NCBI GenBank assembly: GCA_964485695.1
Contig: CAZAKZ010000003.1
Coordinates: forward strand, 1 to 64,000
Source: CAZAKZ01 sp964485695
GTDB lineage: Bacteria > Planctomycetota > JAFGQW01
DNA length: 64,000 nucleotides
Reading direction: 5' to 3'
Shown here: piece by piece, positions 45,705 through 54,838 of the stretch
Position numbering within the stretch: position 1 is the first letter of the stretch
How the letters are laid out: every line of letters starts with the position of its first letter
Translations under genes and position numbers: made by a program
Notes under the pieces: model-generated
What the model was told of the DNA's origin: nothing
What the model saw: only the letters and a program-made list of their open reading frames with translations
The model's database searches: none

Positions 45705-47612
45705 ATGCTGAAGGAAAATCTTCCCCCTCTGCCCCGGCCTGAAGCCGACAAGGCGTCCTGGATCGAAAGCTGCCGGTCTTCGGTGCAGGAGACTTCAGGC
45801 GCCTGGCGCCGGAAGGAAGCAGTCCTGTCCTACTGCCGTCTCGGGGTCTTCGTGCTGGCGGCCACGGGATTCTGTGTCTGGCACGGCACGCCCGTACTGG
45901 CCCTGGCCTCCCTGGTCGTAGGTTTCGTTCTGTTCTTTCTGGCACGGCGTTATCACCGCCGCACCACGGAGCAGGTGGAGATCCACAACCTCCTCACCAC
46001 CATCCTGGACGAGACGGGCCATCGCCTGGGCGGCCGCCACGCGGTGATACGGTCCGGAGCCCGACCCGAAGGGGATCCCGGGAAACCACCGGCCCGGACC
46101 TGGCCCCTCTTCCCCCAGGAGGTGGAGGACCTGGACCTCTTTGCCGAACCCGTGGGACTCTTCGGCCTCCTGAACCGGACCTCAACGCACCTCGGCGCGA
46201 AACGACTGGCCCTGGATCTCTGCAACCCCTCCCTCGACGCGGACGCCCTCACGAACCGACAGGCGGCGGTGGCATGGCTCCGCGACAGGCCCGACAGACG
46301 CCTGCTCCTCATGGCTGCAGCCGCGGGCCTCCGCGACCAGGACGCCGGCCTGGAGCTCTTCCGCGACACCGTGCGCTCGATTCGACCTCTGCCCCGCGCG
46401 GCCTCCCATTTCCTGGTGCGCGCCTGGAGCCTCGTCCTCCTGGCGACCGGCGTGGTCGTGATCGCCCTCTACCCCGGAAAGTGGCTCCTGGTCCTGTTTC
46501 TCATCACCCTCCTCAACACGCCCATCCTGTTGTTCCTCCGCAAGGACCTCCTCGAGCGCATCCGGCCGTGGTTGAGGCTGGACGTGGTGAGTCGATACCT
46601 GACCCTCCTGTCCAAGACCGCCGCCTCGATCCTGCCCCGCGAAGGACGCCTCGACGCCCTGAGGGTCGCGTTCGAGAGGGCGAGCAGACGCCCCGCGCTC
46701 CCCGCCCTGGCCCGGACCATTCCGTTCCTCTTCCTCGGTTTTTCGGGCATGTCCCACAAGATCGTGAACGCGCTGACCCTGTGGGACGTGCACTGGCTGC
46801 GGGCCCTGGAGCGCAGCTACCTGAACCACCGGGAGGAGATCCTGCGCGCCACCGATGCCCTGACGGAGCTGGAGGTGCTCCTCTCCCTGGCAGCCTTTGC
46901 CTGGGAAGAGCCCTCGACGTGCATGCCGGAAATCCAGACCGGCGGCGAGGTCCTGTGCATCCGCGGCGGCCGCCATCCCCTCATCTCGCCCGAGGACGTG
47001 GTGGCCAACGACCTGGAACTCGGCCTGCCCATGCGCGTCTGGATCATCACCGGTTCCAACATGTCCGGGAAATCCACCTTTCTCCGCACGACCGGGGTGT
47101 GCATCCTGCTGGCACAGATCGGCTGTGTCGTTCCCGCCGAAGCCATGACCCTCACCCCGTCCGCGCTCCTCACCGATCTGAGGATACGCGACGACCTGGG
47201 CCGCCACGAGAGCTACTTCCTGGCCGAGGTGCGCCAGGTGAAGCGCATCCTCGACCACTCCCGCACGGGCGGCCCCCTGGTCGGCCTCGTGGACGAACCC
47301 TTTCGCGGCACCAACTCGGAGGAGCGCCTGGCTTCCGCCACCGCCGTCATCGAGGCCCTGATCCGGGGCAGCGGCTACTTCCTCGTGGCCACCCACGATC
47401 GGCAGGTGACCTCCCTGGCCGACGGAGAAGTGGTGAGCAACCACCACTTCCAGGAGACCCTGAAGGAGGACGCCCTGTCCTTCGACTTCAAGATCCGGAG
47501 CGGCCCGGCCACGATGCGCAACGCCATCAAAGTCCTCCGCGCCGAAGGCTATCCCGGAGAGGTGGCGGAAAGGGCCGAGGGGATCGTGCGGGAGCTGGAC
47601 GTTACCGACTGA
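45705..47612 (+). CDS. membrane-anchored MutS-like ATPase
   Basis: A 635-residue protein with the MutS C-terminal ATPase domain but no DNA mismatch-binding domain. Two hydrophobic pairs lie near residues 45-85 and 232-275, so it is probably held in the inner membrane. A MutS-core-like helical region precedes the ATPase at about 430-620: Walker A 'ITGSNMSGKSTFLRTTG', 'DDLGRHESYFLAEVRQVKRI', Walker B 'LVGLVDEPFRGTNSEERL', and 'FLVATHDRQV'. Such membrane MutS homologues occur in several phyla; their role is unknown to me. It diverges from the permease gene across 127 bases and its 3' end overlaps the sulfotransferase end by 11 bases. Confidence 0.82.
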   Translation: MLKENLPPLPRPEADKASWIESCRSSVQETSGAWRRKEAVLSYCRLGVFVLAATGFCVWHGTPVLALASLVVGFVLFFLARRYHRRTTEQVEIHNLLTTILDETGHRLGGRHAVIRSGARPEGDPGKPPARTWPLFPQEVEDLDLFAEPVGLFGLLNRTSTHLGAKRLALDLCNPSLDADALTNRQAAVAWLRDRPDRRLLLMAAAAGLRDQDAGLELFRDTVRSIRPLPRAASHFLVRAWSLVLLATGVVVIALYPGKWLLVLFLITLLNTPILLFLRKDLLERIRPWLRLDVVSRYLTLLSKTAASILPREGRLDALRVAFERASRRPALPALARTIPFLFLGFSGMSHKIVNALTLWDVHWLRALERSYLNHREEILRATDALTELEVLLSLAAFAWEEPSTCMPEIQTGGEVLCIRGGRHPLISPEDVVANDLELGLPMRVWIITGSNMSGKSTFLRTTGVCILLAQIGCVVPAEAMTLTPSALLTDLRIRDDLGRHESYFLAEVRQVKRILDHSRTGGPLVGLVDEPFRGTNSEERLASATAVIEALIRGSGYFLVATHDRQVTSLADGEVVSNHHFQETLKEDALSFDFKIRSGPATMRNAIKVLRAEGYPGEVAERAEGIVRELDVTD

Positions 47613-48447
47613 ACTTCCGCTTCAGGGCGACGAAAGGGCCGGCAACGGCCGCGTACCAGCGGTTGGACGCACGAAAGCGGCGCAGACGACGGCTGAAGTC
47701 GGGCCGATCCTGGATCGCCCGGTCCAGGCGCTGCTTCGCGAAGGCGTAGAGCTCCACGTCCAGGGCGTTGTAGTCGAGGATGACTTCGCGTTCGCGATCC
47801 GTCACCGGGTCCAGCGGTTTCCCTGGGGTCACGTTGTCCTTCACGTAGTGGACGGAGCCCCAGCCATACGCCTCTTTCATCAGGAGGATGGACTCATCGA
47901 ACCTCTCCGTGAGACCGACGACGGAGAAATGCGCCTCGAGGTTGGCCCGTGCCCTGGCCAGGGCGTCCGTGGAAAGGTCGGCGACAGCCCGGGTCAAGTC
48001 CTCCCAGTTCACCAGGCCGCTCAACACGCGGGTGTAGTAGTTGGCCATACCCTCCCGCATGCGCAGGTGCACGTAGTCCTCGAGGGAGAGCCTCTCCTCG
48101 ACCACCTTCCGGTGCAGCCAGTGCCGGGGCGTGCTCCGGGTGAAGAAGTAGTGGCTGACCACCCGGTCCACGGGATCGCGCACCATGGTCGTGTAGCGCA
48201 CCGGTTGTTCGAAAAACCGGTGCACGCCGAAGGCAATGTGTCCCTTCAGGCAGGCGATGCCGCGCCGGGCGGCCGGGTCCATCGACTCCAGGCGGGCCAG
48301 GGAGGCCTGCACCGTACCGGCGCTGTCGCCCTCGACGGTGAACATCATCCGGCCCCGGAACTGCCGGTCCACGATGCGCTGCAGAGTGCTGCCGCCGGTC
48401 TTGGGCATGTGAACGAAGACCAAGGTCTCGTTCGCCGGATCATTCAT
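47602..48447 (-). CDS. sulfotransferase family protein
   Basis: A 281-residue PAPS-dependent sulfotransferase of the heparan-sulfate/carbohydrate type. The 5'-phosphosulfate loop is 'FVHMPKTGGSTLQRI' near residue 11 and the 3'-phosphate site is 'MVRDPVDRVVSHYFF' near 87. It overlaps the second sulfotransferase upstream by eight bases, so they are coupled. The ATG at 48447 gives the normal N-terminus directly before the loop; the open frame upstream lacks family-like sequence. Target is likely a surface polysaccharide or glycolipid. Confidence 0.85.
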   Translation of the reverse strand: MNDPANETLVFVHMPKTGGSTLQRIVDRQFRGRMMFTVEGDSAGTVQASLARLESMDPAARRGIACLKGHIAFGVHRFFEQPVRYTTMVRDPVDRVVSHYFFTRSTPRHWLHRKVVEERLSLEDYVHLRMREGMANYYTRVLSGLVNWEDLTRAVADLSTDALARARANLEAHFSVVGLTERFDESILLMKEAYGWGSVHYVKDNVTPGKPLDPVTDREREVILDYNALDVELYAFAKQRLDRAIQDRPDFSRRLRRFRASNRWYAAVAGPFVALKRKFSR

Positions 48448-49357
48448 CGCTTTCCACAGTCCTTCCGCCTCTGCGCACCAGACGCCACTTGATGAAGCGG
48501 GGTCCGCCGAACACGAGTTTCTCCGCGATCTGGTAGCGGCGGTTCTGTTTCTTGAATCGTTCGACTTCCCGGGCAAAGGCCGATCCACGCTCCTTCAGGC
48601 GCCGATCGAAGAGGTCCCGGGCCGCATGGTAGAGGGCGATGTCGGCGGCGTTATCTTCCTCGATACGGGCAATGACACGGTGGGAAAAATCGGTGCGCGC
48701 AGGGCGGCTTCTCGATACGTTGCGCGCGACGTACCGGATCCGACGCCAGCCGTAGAGCGTCTTCATGAGCATGAGGGATTCGTCAAAGCGGTCCGCCAGC
48801 CCCACCACACCGAAGTTCAGTTTCAGGTTCGTGAGCGCATTATCCAGTGCGTCTCCCGGCATCGCCTCGTAAGGCGGCATGAAACGATCCAGGATCGAGC
48901 CGATGCCCCCCAGGAGACGGACCTGCAGGTTACACATGTGCATGTCCTGCTCGGCGGCGAGAAAGGACTCGAGCGAGGTCGTTGCGGAGGAAGGGAGATT
49001 CAGCTGATCCCGCAACAGAGGATTTTTCCTCAGGTAGTCATACTGAGAAAGCGCACGCTCGACGGGTTCCCGGACAAACGCGAGGTAGACGGGATCGACC
49101 GGCGCCCACCGGTGCAGGCCGTAGGGCATGTGGCCAATGACGCAGCGGACATTTCGTTTTGCGTCCGGTGCGAGGTCACGGTAGGCGTCGATGGACGCCT
49201 GAAACCGATTCGCGTCCATGGACATCCGGAACACGGCCTTCCGGGGGAACTGCCGCGCCAGGACCGACACGAAGGTCGTGCCCGCGGTCCTGGGAACGTG
49301 GGTGAACAGGAAAACCGGTTTCCCGCGCGGATCGGGCGGCGGCCCGTACCCCGTCAT
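48440..49357 (-). CDS. sulfotransferase family protein, paralogue of the next gene
   Basis: A 305-residue relative of the downstream protein: 'FLFTHVPRTAGTTFVSVL' carries the 5'-phosphosulfate loop and 'AFVREPVERALSQYDYL' the 3'-phosphate site. Both proteins share 'VVGLxxRFDESxxLMKxxYGW' in the C-terminal half, showing they come from one duplication. AGGAAGG lies before the ATG at 49357, so I prefer it to an in-frame start further upstream. Two different sulfotransferases in a row suggest two positions on the same glycan are sulfated. Confidence 0.84.
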   Translation of the reverse strand: MTGYGPPPDPRGKPVFLFTHVPRTAGTTFVSVLARQFPRKAVFRMSMDANRFQASIDAYRDLAPDAKRNVRCVIGHMPYGLHRWAPVDPVYLAFVREPVERALSQYDYLRKNPLLRDQLNLPSSATTSLESFLAAEQDMHMCNLQVRLLGGIGSILDRFMPPYEAMPGDALDNALTNLKLNFGVVGLADRFDESLMLMKTLYGWRRIRYVARNVSRSRPARTDFSHRVIARIEEDNAADIALYHAARDLFDRRLKERGSAFAREVERFKKQNRRYQIAEKLVFGGPRFIKWRLVRRGGRTVESDE

Positions 49358-49397
49358 GGCATGGCCTTCCTGCGGCAGCCCATCGAATTGAACTCGA

Positions 49398-50471
49398 TCA
49401 AAGCGAATCACCGTCTCCAAAGCTGATGAGCCAGTTCGCGCCGTCACGGACAAACGATTCTTCGACCTCCGGGGAGTAGATTCCGTGTACGACGCGCGAG
49501 TCCCAGATCCCCTCGCGGCTGGAAAATCCCAGTTTCCGAAAAACCCGATTCATCGGATCCTGCTGTGCCATCCGCACCAGCACGAAGTCGACCCTGTCCA
49601 GGAAGAGAGAAAGCAGAGCCCGGTTCACCAGACCTTCGACGAGGCCGGGTTCATCGACGGCCAGGCAGTCCATGATGAACCCGACCCGATCGTCCGGCCG
49701 GTCGAGGAATCTCGTCACGATCAGACCAATGAGTTCCGATCCCCTCTCGGCCTGAAGAAAACGGTACCGGGTATCTGGCTTGTCGCAGTACCGCCAGCGG
49801 AGGAATTGGTGGTCGCGTTCGACGCAGATGTTGTAGCGCTGCCGGACGATGCGCCACAGTCCGTCGACTCTTCGATCCAGGGAATCGACCCGGGTGAACT
49901 CGACCTTTTCGAGCGGTTTGATCCTCCGGGACAGGGCGTACCGGATCATGACCCGGCCCAGCCGGTCCAGAACCGGTATGAGAAGGGCCATTCCGGCGAC
50001 TTTTCGGAGCACGGGCCGCCACCGCAAGATCTTGAACAGGTTCTCGATCTCGATGAGGTCGACGTACTTCGTGAACCTCTTTCCGAACACGTAGGCCGCG
50101 TGGTTGGGAAAACCGTAGGCGAGGGCGATGCCCTGGGCGCGGAAATGCTCCTCCATCCGCCGGAACATCTTGACCTGAAGCCCCGTGGTACCGCCCTGGA
50201 ATTCCTTACGGATCATGTTGTCTACTACCTGGGCGATCTTCAGGGACCTGTCCTCGTATTTCCAGGGATGCACGGTACAGCAGTACTGCCCGACGATCTT
50301 GCCATCGACCCTGGCCAGAACGATCAACGGCCGGGCATCGAACGGTGAATCCTTGAACTTCCAGGCCCATGCCCTGAGGTCTCTGTCTTCCTCGAAGATG
50401 AATGTGAAGAGTTCGTTGATCTCGGCCTCATCGCCGTCCCGGTATTCATCTATGGTCGACTTTTCATTCAT
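49398..50471 (-). CDS. GNAT-family N-acetyltransferase
   Basis: A 357-residue protein with a GNAT-like N-terminal half ('EINELFTFIFEEDRDL', 'PLIVLARVDGKIVGQYCCTV', 'QVVDNMIRKEFQGGTTGLQV'; the last is the acetyl-CoA-binding strand-helix). The C-terminal half resembles a second GNAT-like lobe ('IMDCLAVDEPGLVEGLVNRA'). Such two-lobed proteins acylate sugars in surface-glycan clusters. The GTG at 50486 gives five more residues and cannot be excluded; neither start has a clear ribosome site. It is 40 bases upstream of the sulfotransferase pair, in the same direction. Confidence 0.72.
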   Translation of the reverse strand: MNEKSTIDEYRDGDEAEINELFTFIFEEDRDLRAWAWKFKDSPFDARPLIVLARVDGKIVGQYCCTVHPWKYEDRSLKIAQVVDNMIRKEFQGGTTGLQVKMFRRMEEHFRAQGIALAYGFPNHAAYVFGKRFTKYVDLIEIENLFKILRWRPVLRKVAGMALLIPVLDRLGRVMIRYALSRRIKPLEKVEFTRVDSLDRRVDGLWRIVRQRYNICVERDHQFLRWRYCDKPDTRYRFLQAERGSELIGLIVTRFLDRPDDRVGFIMDCLAVDEPGLVEGLVNRALLSLFLDRVDFVLVRMAQQDPMNRVFRKLGFSSREGIWDSRVVHGIYSPEVEESFVRDGANWLISFGDGDSL

Positions 50472-50613
50472 GGCCGAAGTCGTCACGCATAATTGACTTG
50501 TCTGGATCTTCCCGATCCGACGGACATCGAACGGATTCTGATTCTAATGGATTTGTGTTAGAATCACCCTCTAATCTGCATTTTTCAGCACCCTCGGTCG
50601 AGGAGAATGCGGC

Positions 50614-51438
50614 GTGGACAAGGCCGGTTTCCTGAAGCGCCTCTACATGAAATCCATCGGCAGCCGAAAGCAGCTCAGGGGTCTCGACCTGCCGGAAGAG
50701 GTGTTCCTGAAGTCGGAGAAGGACATCCGGGTCGCGGTCAAGACGCTCGCCACCGCCAGGGCCGTGAACAACTGCATCGAGAAACACGGGCTGGTCGACG
50801 GCAAGTACGTCGTGTTCGAGCCCGAGGAGACCGAGGTCTTTCTGAGCAGAATCCGGCACGCTTCGGTATTTTATGACGTCGGCGCCCATGTCGGTTATTA
50901 TACTCTCCTGGCGGCGTCCCACCGCAATATCCGCCGGGTGGCGGCGTTCGAGATGCTGGACGAGATGTGCCGAGAGATCCGCTTTCACGCCGGGGTGAAC
51001 GGCTTCGAGAACATCGTCATCGAGTCGATCCCCGTGGGAGACGGGAAAACTGTCGTGGAGTTCGGCCATCATCTGGGGTACAAGAAAGAAGTCTCCACGA
51101 GCCTGGACAGGTTCGTGCGGGAGACGAAGATCGAACCCGATCTGATCAAGATGGACATTGAAGGCTTCGAGTTCCTGGCCCTTGAAGGCGCCAGAAGAAC
51201 CATCGCGGGGTCAAAGCCGGAGCTGATGTTGAGTCTCCACCCAGGGCCCATCGCGGAAAACGGGGGAGACGCCGGGTGGATCGTGTCATTTCTGAAAGAC
51301 AGCTATCCTCACGTCTATCGTTTCAAGGCCTGTCCTGAAAGGGGATTGGCCGCTGAAGAATACCTGCGTGAAATAAATAGAGAGGACGTCTTCACGGACA
51401 ACTGCACCCTCTACTGCTCTCATCAATCCATTGTCTAG
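50614..51438 (+). CDS. FkbM-family SAM-dependent methyltransferase
   Basis: A 274-residue methyltransferase: SAM loop 'VFYDVGAHVGYYTLLAA' near residue 85, 'IKMDIEGFEFLALEGA' near 185 (the FkbM-diagnostic MDIEG segment), then 'ELMLSLHP'. FkbM enzymes usually O-methylate sugars or polyketides. Start is a GTG with GAGGAG eight bases upstream. It diverges from the acetyltransferase gene across 142 bases and is 18 bases before the GH172 gene. With the sulfotransferases it suggests decoration of an extracellular glycan. The stop is TAG. Confidence 0.87.
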   Translation: MDKAGFLKRLYMKSIGSRKQLRGLDLPEEVFLKSEKDIRVAVKTLATARAVNNCIEKHGLVDGKYVVFEPEETEVFLSRIRHASVFYDVGAHVGYYTLLAASHRNIRRVAAFEMLDEMCREIRFHAGVNGFENIVIESIPVGDGKTVVEFGHHLGYKKEVSTSLDRFVRETKIEPDLIKMDIEGFEFLALEGARRTIAGSKPELMLSLHPGPIAENGGDAGWIVSFLKDSYPHVYRFKACPERGLAAEEYLREINREDVFTDNCTLYCSHQSIV

Positions 51439-51456
51439 TCATCCTGGAGGTTCATG

Positions 51457-53487
51457 ATGGGAATCCGGATCTTGTTCCTTGCTGCAGCCGCAACCCTGGC
51501 CTGGAGCGCGTGTCCCGGGCCCGTCGCACAGGACTTCACCTTCGAGGCCCTGCTGGAGCGCATCACCGACCTCGACGCCCTCACGGCGCCGGTGCCGGCC
51601 GGGTGCAAGCACGTCCAGTTCTCGAGCTATGACCGAGCAAGCCTGAAGGGGCCCAAGGACTTGAAGGCCTGGTTCGCCAACGGCGACTGCGGCAAGTTCC
51701 TCCGGGTGGAGGAGACCCCGGCCGGCAAGGAATTCGTCATGGTAGACGCCGAGGGGCCGGGGGTGATGGTGCGGATCTGGTCCGCCAATCCCGTGGGCCG
51801 GCTTAGGGTCTATCTGGACAACAACGAGAAACCCCTTCTCGACCACCCGGCCGGGGATCTCCTGGACGGCCGGGTGCATCTCTTCCCGAAGCCCCTGGCC
51901 GGGGTCCGGGCGCGCGGCCACAACCTCTACGTGCCCATCCCCTACGCAAAGCACATCAAGGTGACCTGCACCCAGGGGAAGTTCTACTACCACGTGAACC
52001 TCTTGCAGTATCCCAAGGAAATCCCGATCATGTCCTTGACCGCCTGGGACCTGGCGCAATCGGAACGCCTCCTGCACAAGGCGGCGGCGCAGCTCCGCGA
52101 GGCGAGCGCGCCGCCCCGGGCGGAGAAGTGGAGAGCCTTCCACCTGCGCCCGGTCCGAGGCGGACCCGACAGGCTCCGCGGGGAGGTTGCCCTGGGCAGA
52201 CAGATCAGCGGCAGGATGGCCCGGGCGGTGACACACTTCATGATCAAGGACTTCGAGGCCAAGGACCGCGAGGAGGCCCTGAGAAAGATCCTCGTGGTCA
52301 TGTCCTTCGACGGCGTGGAAACCGTGCGGGTGCCGCTGTCGGAGTTCTTCGGGTGCGGGCCGAGGGCCGGAGCCTGGCTGGGTCTGGCCGCCGGTGCCGC
52401 AAAGACCCCGGAGGGCCTCGTGTTCTACAACCGGTTCCCGATGCCCTACCGGAAGTCTGCGGTGGTGTCCCTCGAGAACCTCTCCGGACAGGACGTCAAG
52501 GGCAAGACGGCGTGGGCCACCGGCCCGATCCCACAAAAGAACGCGGACCTTCGCTTCCACGCCGTCTACCGCGAAGGCATCGACCTGGACACTCGACCCC
52601 ACAGCGACGTCAACCTCCTGGACGTGAAGGGCAAGGGCCGCGTGGTCGGCTGTGTTCTCACCATTCGAAATCCGGTGAAGAACTGGTGGGGCGAGGGCGA
52701 CGAGAAGGTGTTCGTGGACGGCGAGGCGTTTCCGTCCATATTCGGCACCGGCACCGAGGACTACTTCGGGTACGCCTGGTGCTGTCCGGAGATCTTCTCC
52801 CACCCCTACCACGCCCAGCCCGCCTGCGACGGCCCCAGGAACTACGGCATCACCACGGTGAACCGGTTCCACATCCTGGACCCCATTCCCTTCCACGAAT
52901 CGGTGAAGTTCGACATGGAGCTCTGGCACTGGAAGTCCTGCAAGGTGGACTACATGACCACCACCTTCTTCTACGCCGAAGTCGGGGCGAAGGATCGGAT
53001 GCCCTTTCCGGCCGGGAAGGCCCCGCACTGGAAGGACCAGGGGAAATACGTGCCCGTCCGGGTGGCCGGCGGCATCGAGGCCGAGGAGATGAAGTACGAG
53101 GCCGAGAGCGGCGTGGTCGAGATCCAGCACGGATCCTACAACTGGAGCAACGACCGGCAGGTCTGGTGGAAGAACGGTATGGTCGGAACCGTCCTATCCC
53201 TCACCTTCGACGCCCCCGAGGCCGGCCGCTACCGCGTCCTCGCCCGGTTCACCCGGGCCCCGGACTACGGCCGCCACAAGATCACCCTCAACGATTCGGG
53301 AGACGCCTTCGAGTTCGACTTTTACGCCCGCAGGGTTCGGCTCACGAAGGAGCTGGACATCGGCACCTTCGACCTGAAGAAAGTCGGCAACCGGATGCGG
53401 GTCAAATGCACCGGAAGGAACAAGAAGGCCGTGAACAGCCGCATGTTCGGACTGGATTACCTCAAGCTGGAAAAGATCGGACCTTGA
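51457..53487 (+). CDS. secreted DUF2961 / GH172-family glycosidase-like protein
   Basis: A 676-residue exported protein with a signal or lipoprotein leader ('ILFLAAAATLAWSAC'). Residues about 40-470 match DUF2961: 'VQFSSYDRASLKGPKDL', 'GPGVMVRIWSANPVGRLRVY', 'GTGTEDYFGYAWCC' (candidate catalytic Glu) and 'FSHPYHAQPACDGPRNYG'. Known GH172 enzymes act on fructosides or arabinofuranosides. Residues about 530-676 form a beta-sandwich carbohydrate-binding-like domain ('EAGRYRVLARFTRAPDYGRH'). The second of two adjacent ATGs is preferred for spacing to GGAGG. It follows the methyltransferase and overlaps the next small gene. Confidence 0.87.
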   Translation: MGIRILFLAAAATLAWSACPGPVAQDFTFEALLERITDLDALTAPVPAGCKHVQFSSYDRASLKGPKDLKAWFANGDCGKFLRVEETPAGKEFVMVDAEGPGVMVRIWSANPVGRLRVYLDNNEKPLLDHPAGDLLDGRVHLFPKPLAGVRARGHNLYVPIPYAKHIKVTCTQGKFYYHVNLLQYPKEIPIMSLTAWDLAQSERLLHKAAAQLREASAPPRAEKWRAFHLRPVRGGPDRLRGEVALGRQISGRMARAVTHFMIKDFEAKDREEALRKILVVMSFDGVETVRVPLSEFFGCGPRAGAWLGLAAGAAKTPEGLVFYNRFPMPYRKSAVVSLENLSGQDVKGKTAWATGPIPQKNADLRFHAVYREGIDLDTRPHSDVNLLDVKGKGRVVGCVLTIRNPVKNWWGEGDEKVFVDGEAFPSIFGTGTEDYFGYAWCCPEIFSHPYHAQPACDGPRNYGITTVNRFHILDPIPFHESVKFDMELWHWKSCKVDYMTTTFFYAEVGAKDRMPFPAGKAPHWKDQGKYVPVRVAGGIEAEEMKYEAESGVVEIQHGSYNWSNDRQVWWKNGMVGTVLSLTFDAPEAGRYRVLARFTRAPDYGRHKITLNDSGDAFEFDFYARRVRLTKELDIGTFDLKKVGNRMRVKCTGRNKKAVNSRMFGLDYLKLEKIGP

Positions 53488-53984
53488 CTCGCACAAAAAA
53501 AATCCTGCTCGTCCTCGTAGGCGCGGCCGCGGTGGTCTTCATCGGCAACCGCATCCGACTCGCCCTCCTCTCCGAGGAGACCCTGATCCGGATGCGCATC
53601 GAGGACATGGCCGAGGGTTTCAACGACACCGATCTCGCTCAGGTGGCCGGAGGCGTGGCTGAGGACTACAGGGACAAGGCCCTGGAACTGGACCGGAAAC
53701 GGCTGCTCGCCTTGGTGCGCTACCTCTTCCTGAAGAAAAACGACTTCAAGACCAAGCAGTTCGCCTTCCGGGTCGAGGTGGACATTCAGGAGGTGGTCGT
53801 CGCCGAGGCGGAGGACGCCGCCCGGGTCGCCCTCGAGGTGCGGTTCTCGAAATCCGAACTGGGCGAGTGGAAGGCGTTTCAGTCGGGCAAGGTCGACGCG
53901 GACCTGCGGAAGGGCGAGGAGGGGTGGCAGGTGGTCCGGACCCGGCACACCTGGGACCGGGCAAGCATACAGGAATGGCGTTGA
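53484..53984 (+). CDS. small membrane-anchored protein, unknown
   Basis: A 166-residue protein with an N-terminal anchor or uncleaved signal ('ILLVLVGAAAVVFIGNRI', residues 7-24). The soluble part has the shape of a small NTF2-like alpha/beta protein ('MAEGFNDTDLAQVAGGVAED', 'DVQEVVVAE'-like strands, 'GEEGWQVVRTRHTW'). The only start giving the anchor is TTG at 53484, which overlaps the GH172 stop (TTGA); this is typical of translational coupling. Function unknown; possibly an accessory to the secreted glycosidase. Confidence 0.68.
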   Translation: MTRTKKILLVLVGAAAVVFIGNRIRLALLSEETLIRMRIEDMAEGFNDTDLAQVAGGVAEDYRDKALELDRKRLLALVRYLFLKKNDFKTKQFAFRVEVDIQEVVVAEAEDAARVALEVRFSKSELGEWKAFQSGKVDADLRKGEEGWQVVRTRHTWDRASIQEWR

Positions 53985-54023
53985 ACCGGATATTCTTGGA
54001 ATTTCGAGTATGGTTACTTAGGC

Positions 54024-54821
54024 ATGAACCAGACCAACGAACACATCGACATCGAACTGGGCGGCCCGGTCGCCCGGGTGTGGCTGGACAGGCCGGAGAT
54101 CCACAACGCCCTGAATAACGCCCTCATCCGGGAGGTGGTGGATGCCGTCGAGTCCCTCGGCCGGGAGGAGTCCGTTCGCGTCATCGTCCTCGGCGGGCGG
54201 GGGGAGAGCTTCTGCTCGGGGGCCGACATGGCCTGGATGAAGGGCATGGTGGGCCACCACCGGAAGGGGCACCTCCGGGAATCGGCCCTGCTCCAGTCCC
54301 TGTATCGCACCCTCGACGAATGTCCCCGCCCCGTCATCGGCCGCATCCACGGGCCCGCCCTGGGCGGCGGCACCGGCCTGGCGTCGGTGTGCGATATCGC
54401 CGTGGCCGTGCCCGAGGCCGTCTTCGGCGCCGTGGAGGTGAAGTTCTGGCTGCTCCCGGCGGTCATCGCCCCGTACATCGTTCAGAAGGTGGGACCGTCC
54501 CACGCCCGGAGCTTCTTCCTCACCGGCGAGAGGTTCTCCGCGGATCGGGCCGCCGACATGGGGCTCGTGCACCACGTGGTCCCCGCCGGGGACCTGGACG
54601 CGTTCATCGAGAAGAAGATCTCGAGTCTCCTCACCACCGGGCCGCAGACCCTGGCGGCGACCAAGTCCCTCATCCCGCGGATTGCCGGCCGAAAACCGGG
54701 CGATGTCCTGGACCTCACCCTGGAGGCGGTCGATGAGCTCCTCGCCACTCCGGAAGGGCGGAAGGAGCTCACGGACCATGTGATCCGGCGGGTTCCCTCC
54801 TTCAATCCATTCCAGGGCTAG
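54024..54821 (+). CDS. enoyl-CoA hydratase/isomerase, methylglutaconyl-CoA-hydratase-like
   Basis: A 265-residue crotonase-family enzyme of normal length. The oxyanion loop is 'ESFCSGADMAWMKGM' near residue 62 and 'GRIHGPALGGGTGLASVCDI' near 112; the catalytic-region segment is 'FGAVEVKFWLLPAVIAPY' with Glu near 139. 'SGADMAWMK' is typical of methylglutaconyl-CoA hydratases of leucine breakdown, but other substrates are possible. It lies alone, 39 bases after the small anchored protein. The TAG stop is 17 bases from the end of the next, converging gene if that gene is read through its UGA. Confidence 0.85.
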   Translation: MNQTNEHIDIELGGPVARVWLDRPEIHNALNNALIREVVDAVESLGREESVRVIVLGGRGESFCSGADMAWMKGMVGHHRKGHLRESALLQSLYRTLDECPRPVIGRIHGPALGGGTGLASVCDIAVAVPEAVFGAVEVKFWLLPAVIAPYIVQKVGPSHARSFFLTGERFSADRAADMGLVHHVVPAGDLDAFIEKKISSLLTTGPQTLAATKSLIPRIAGRKPGDVLDLTLEAVDELLATPEGRKELTDHVIRRVPSFNPFQG

Positions 54822-54838
54822 GGATTGGGGATTCGCGA

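Noticed and set aside
51439..53130. 563-codon minus-strand open frame across the GH172 gene
   Set aside because: Antisense to a clear DUF2961 protein and lacks any recognisable motif.
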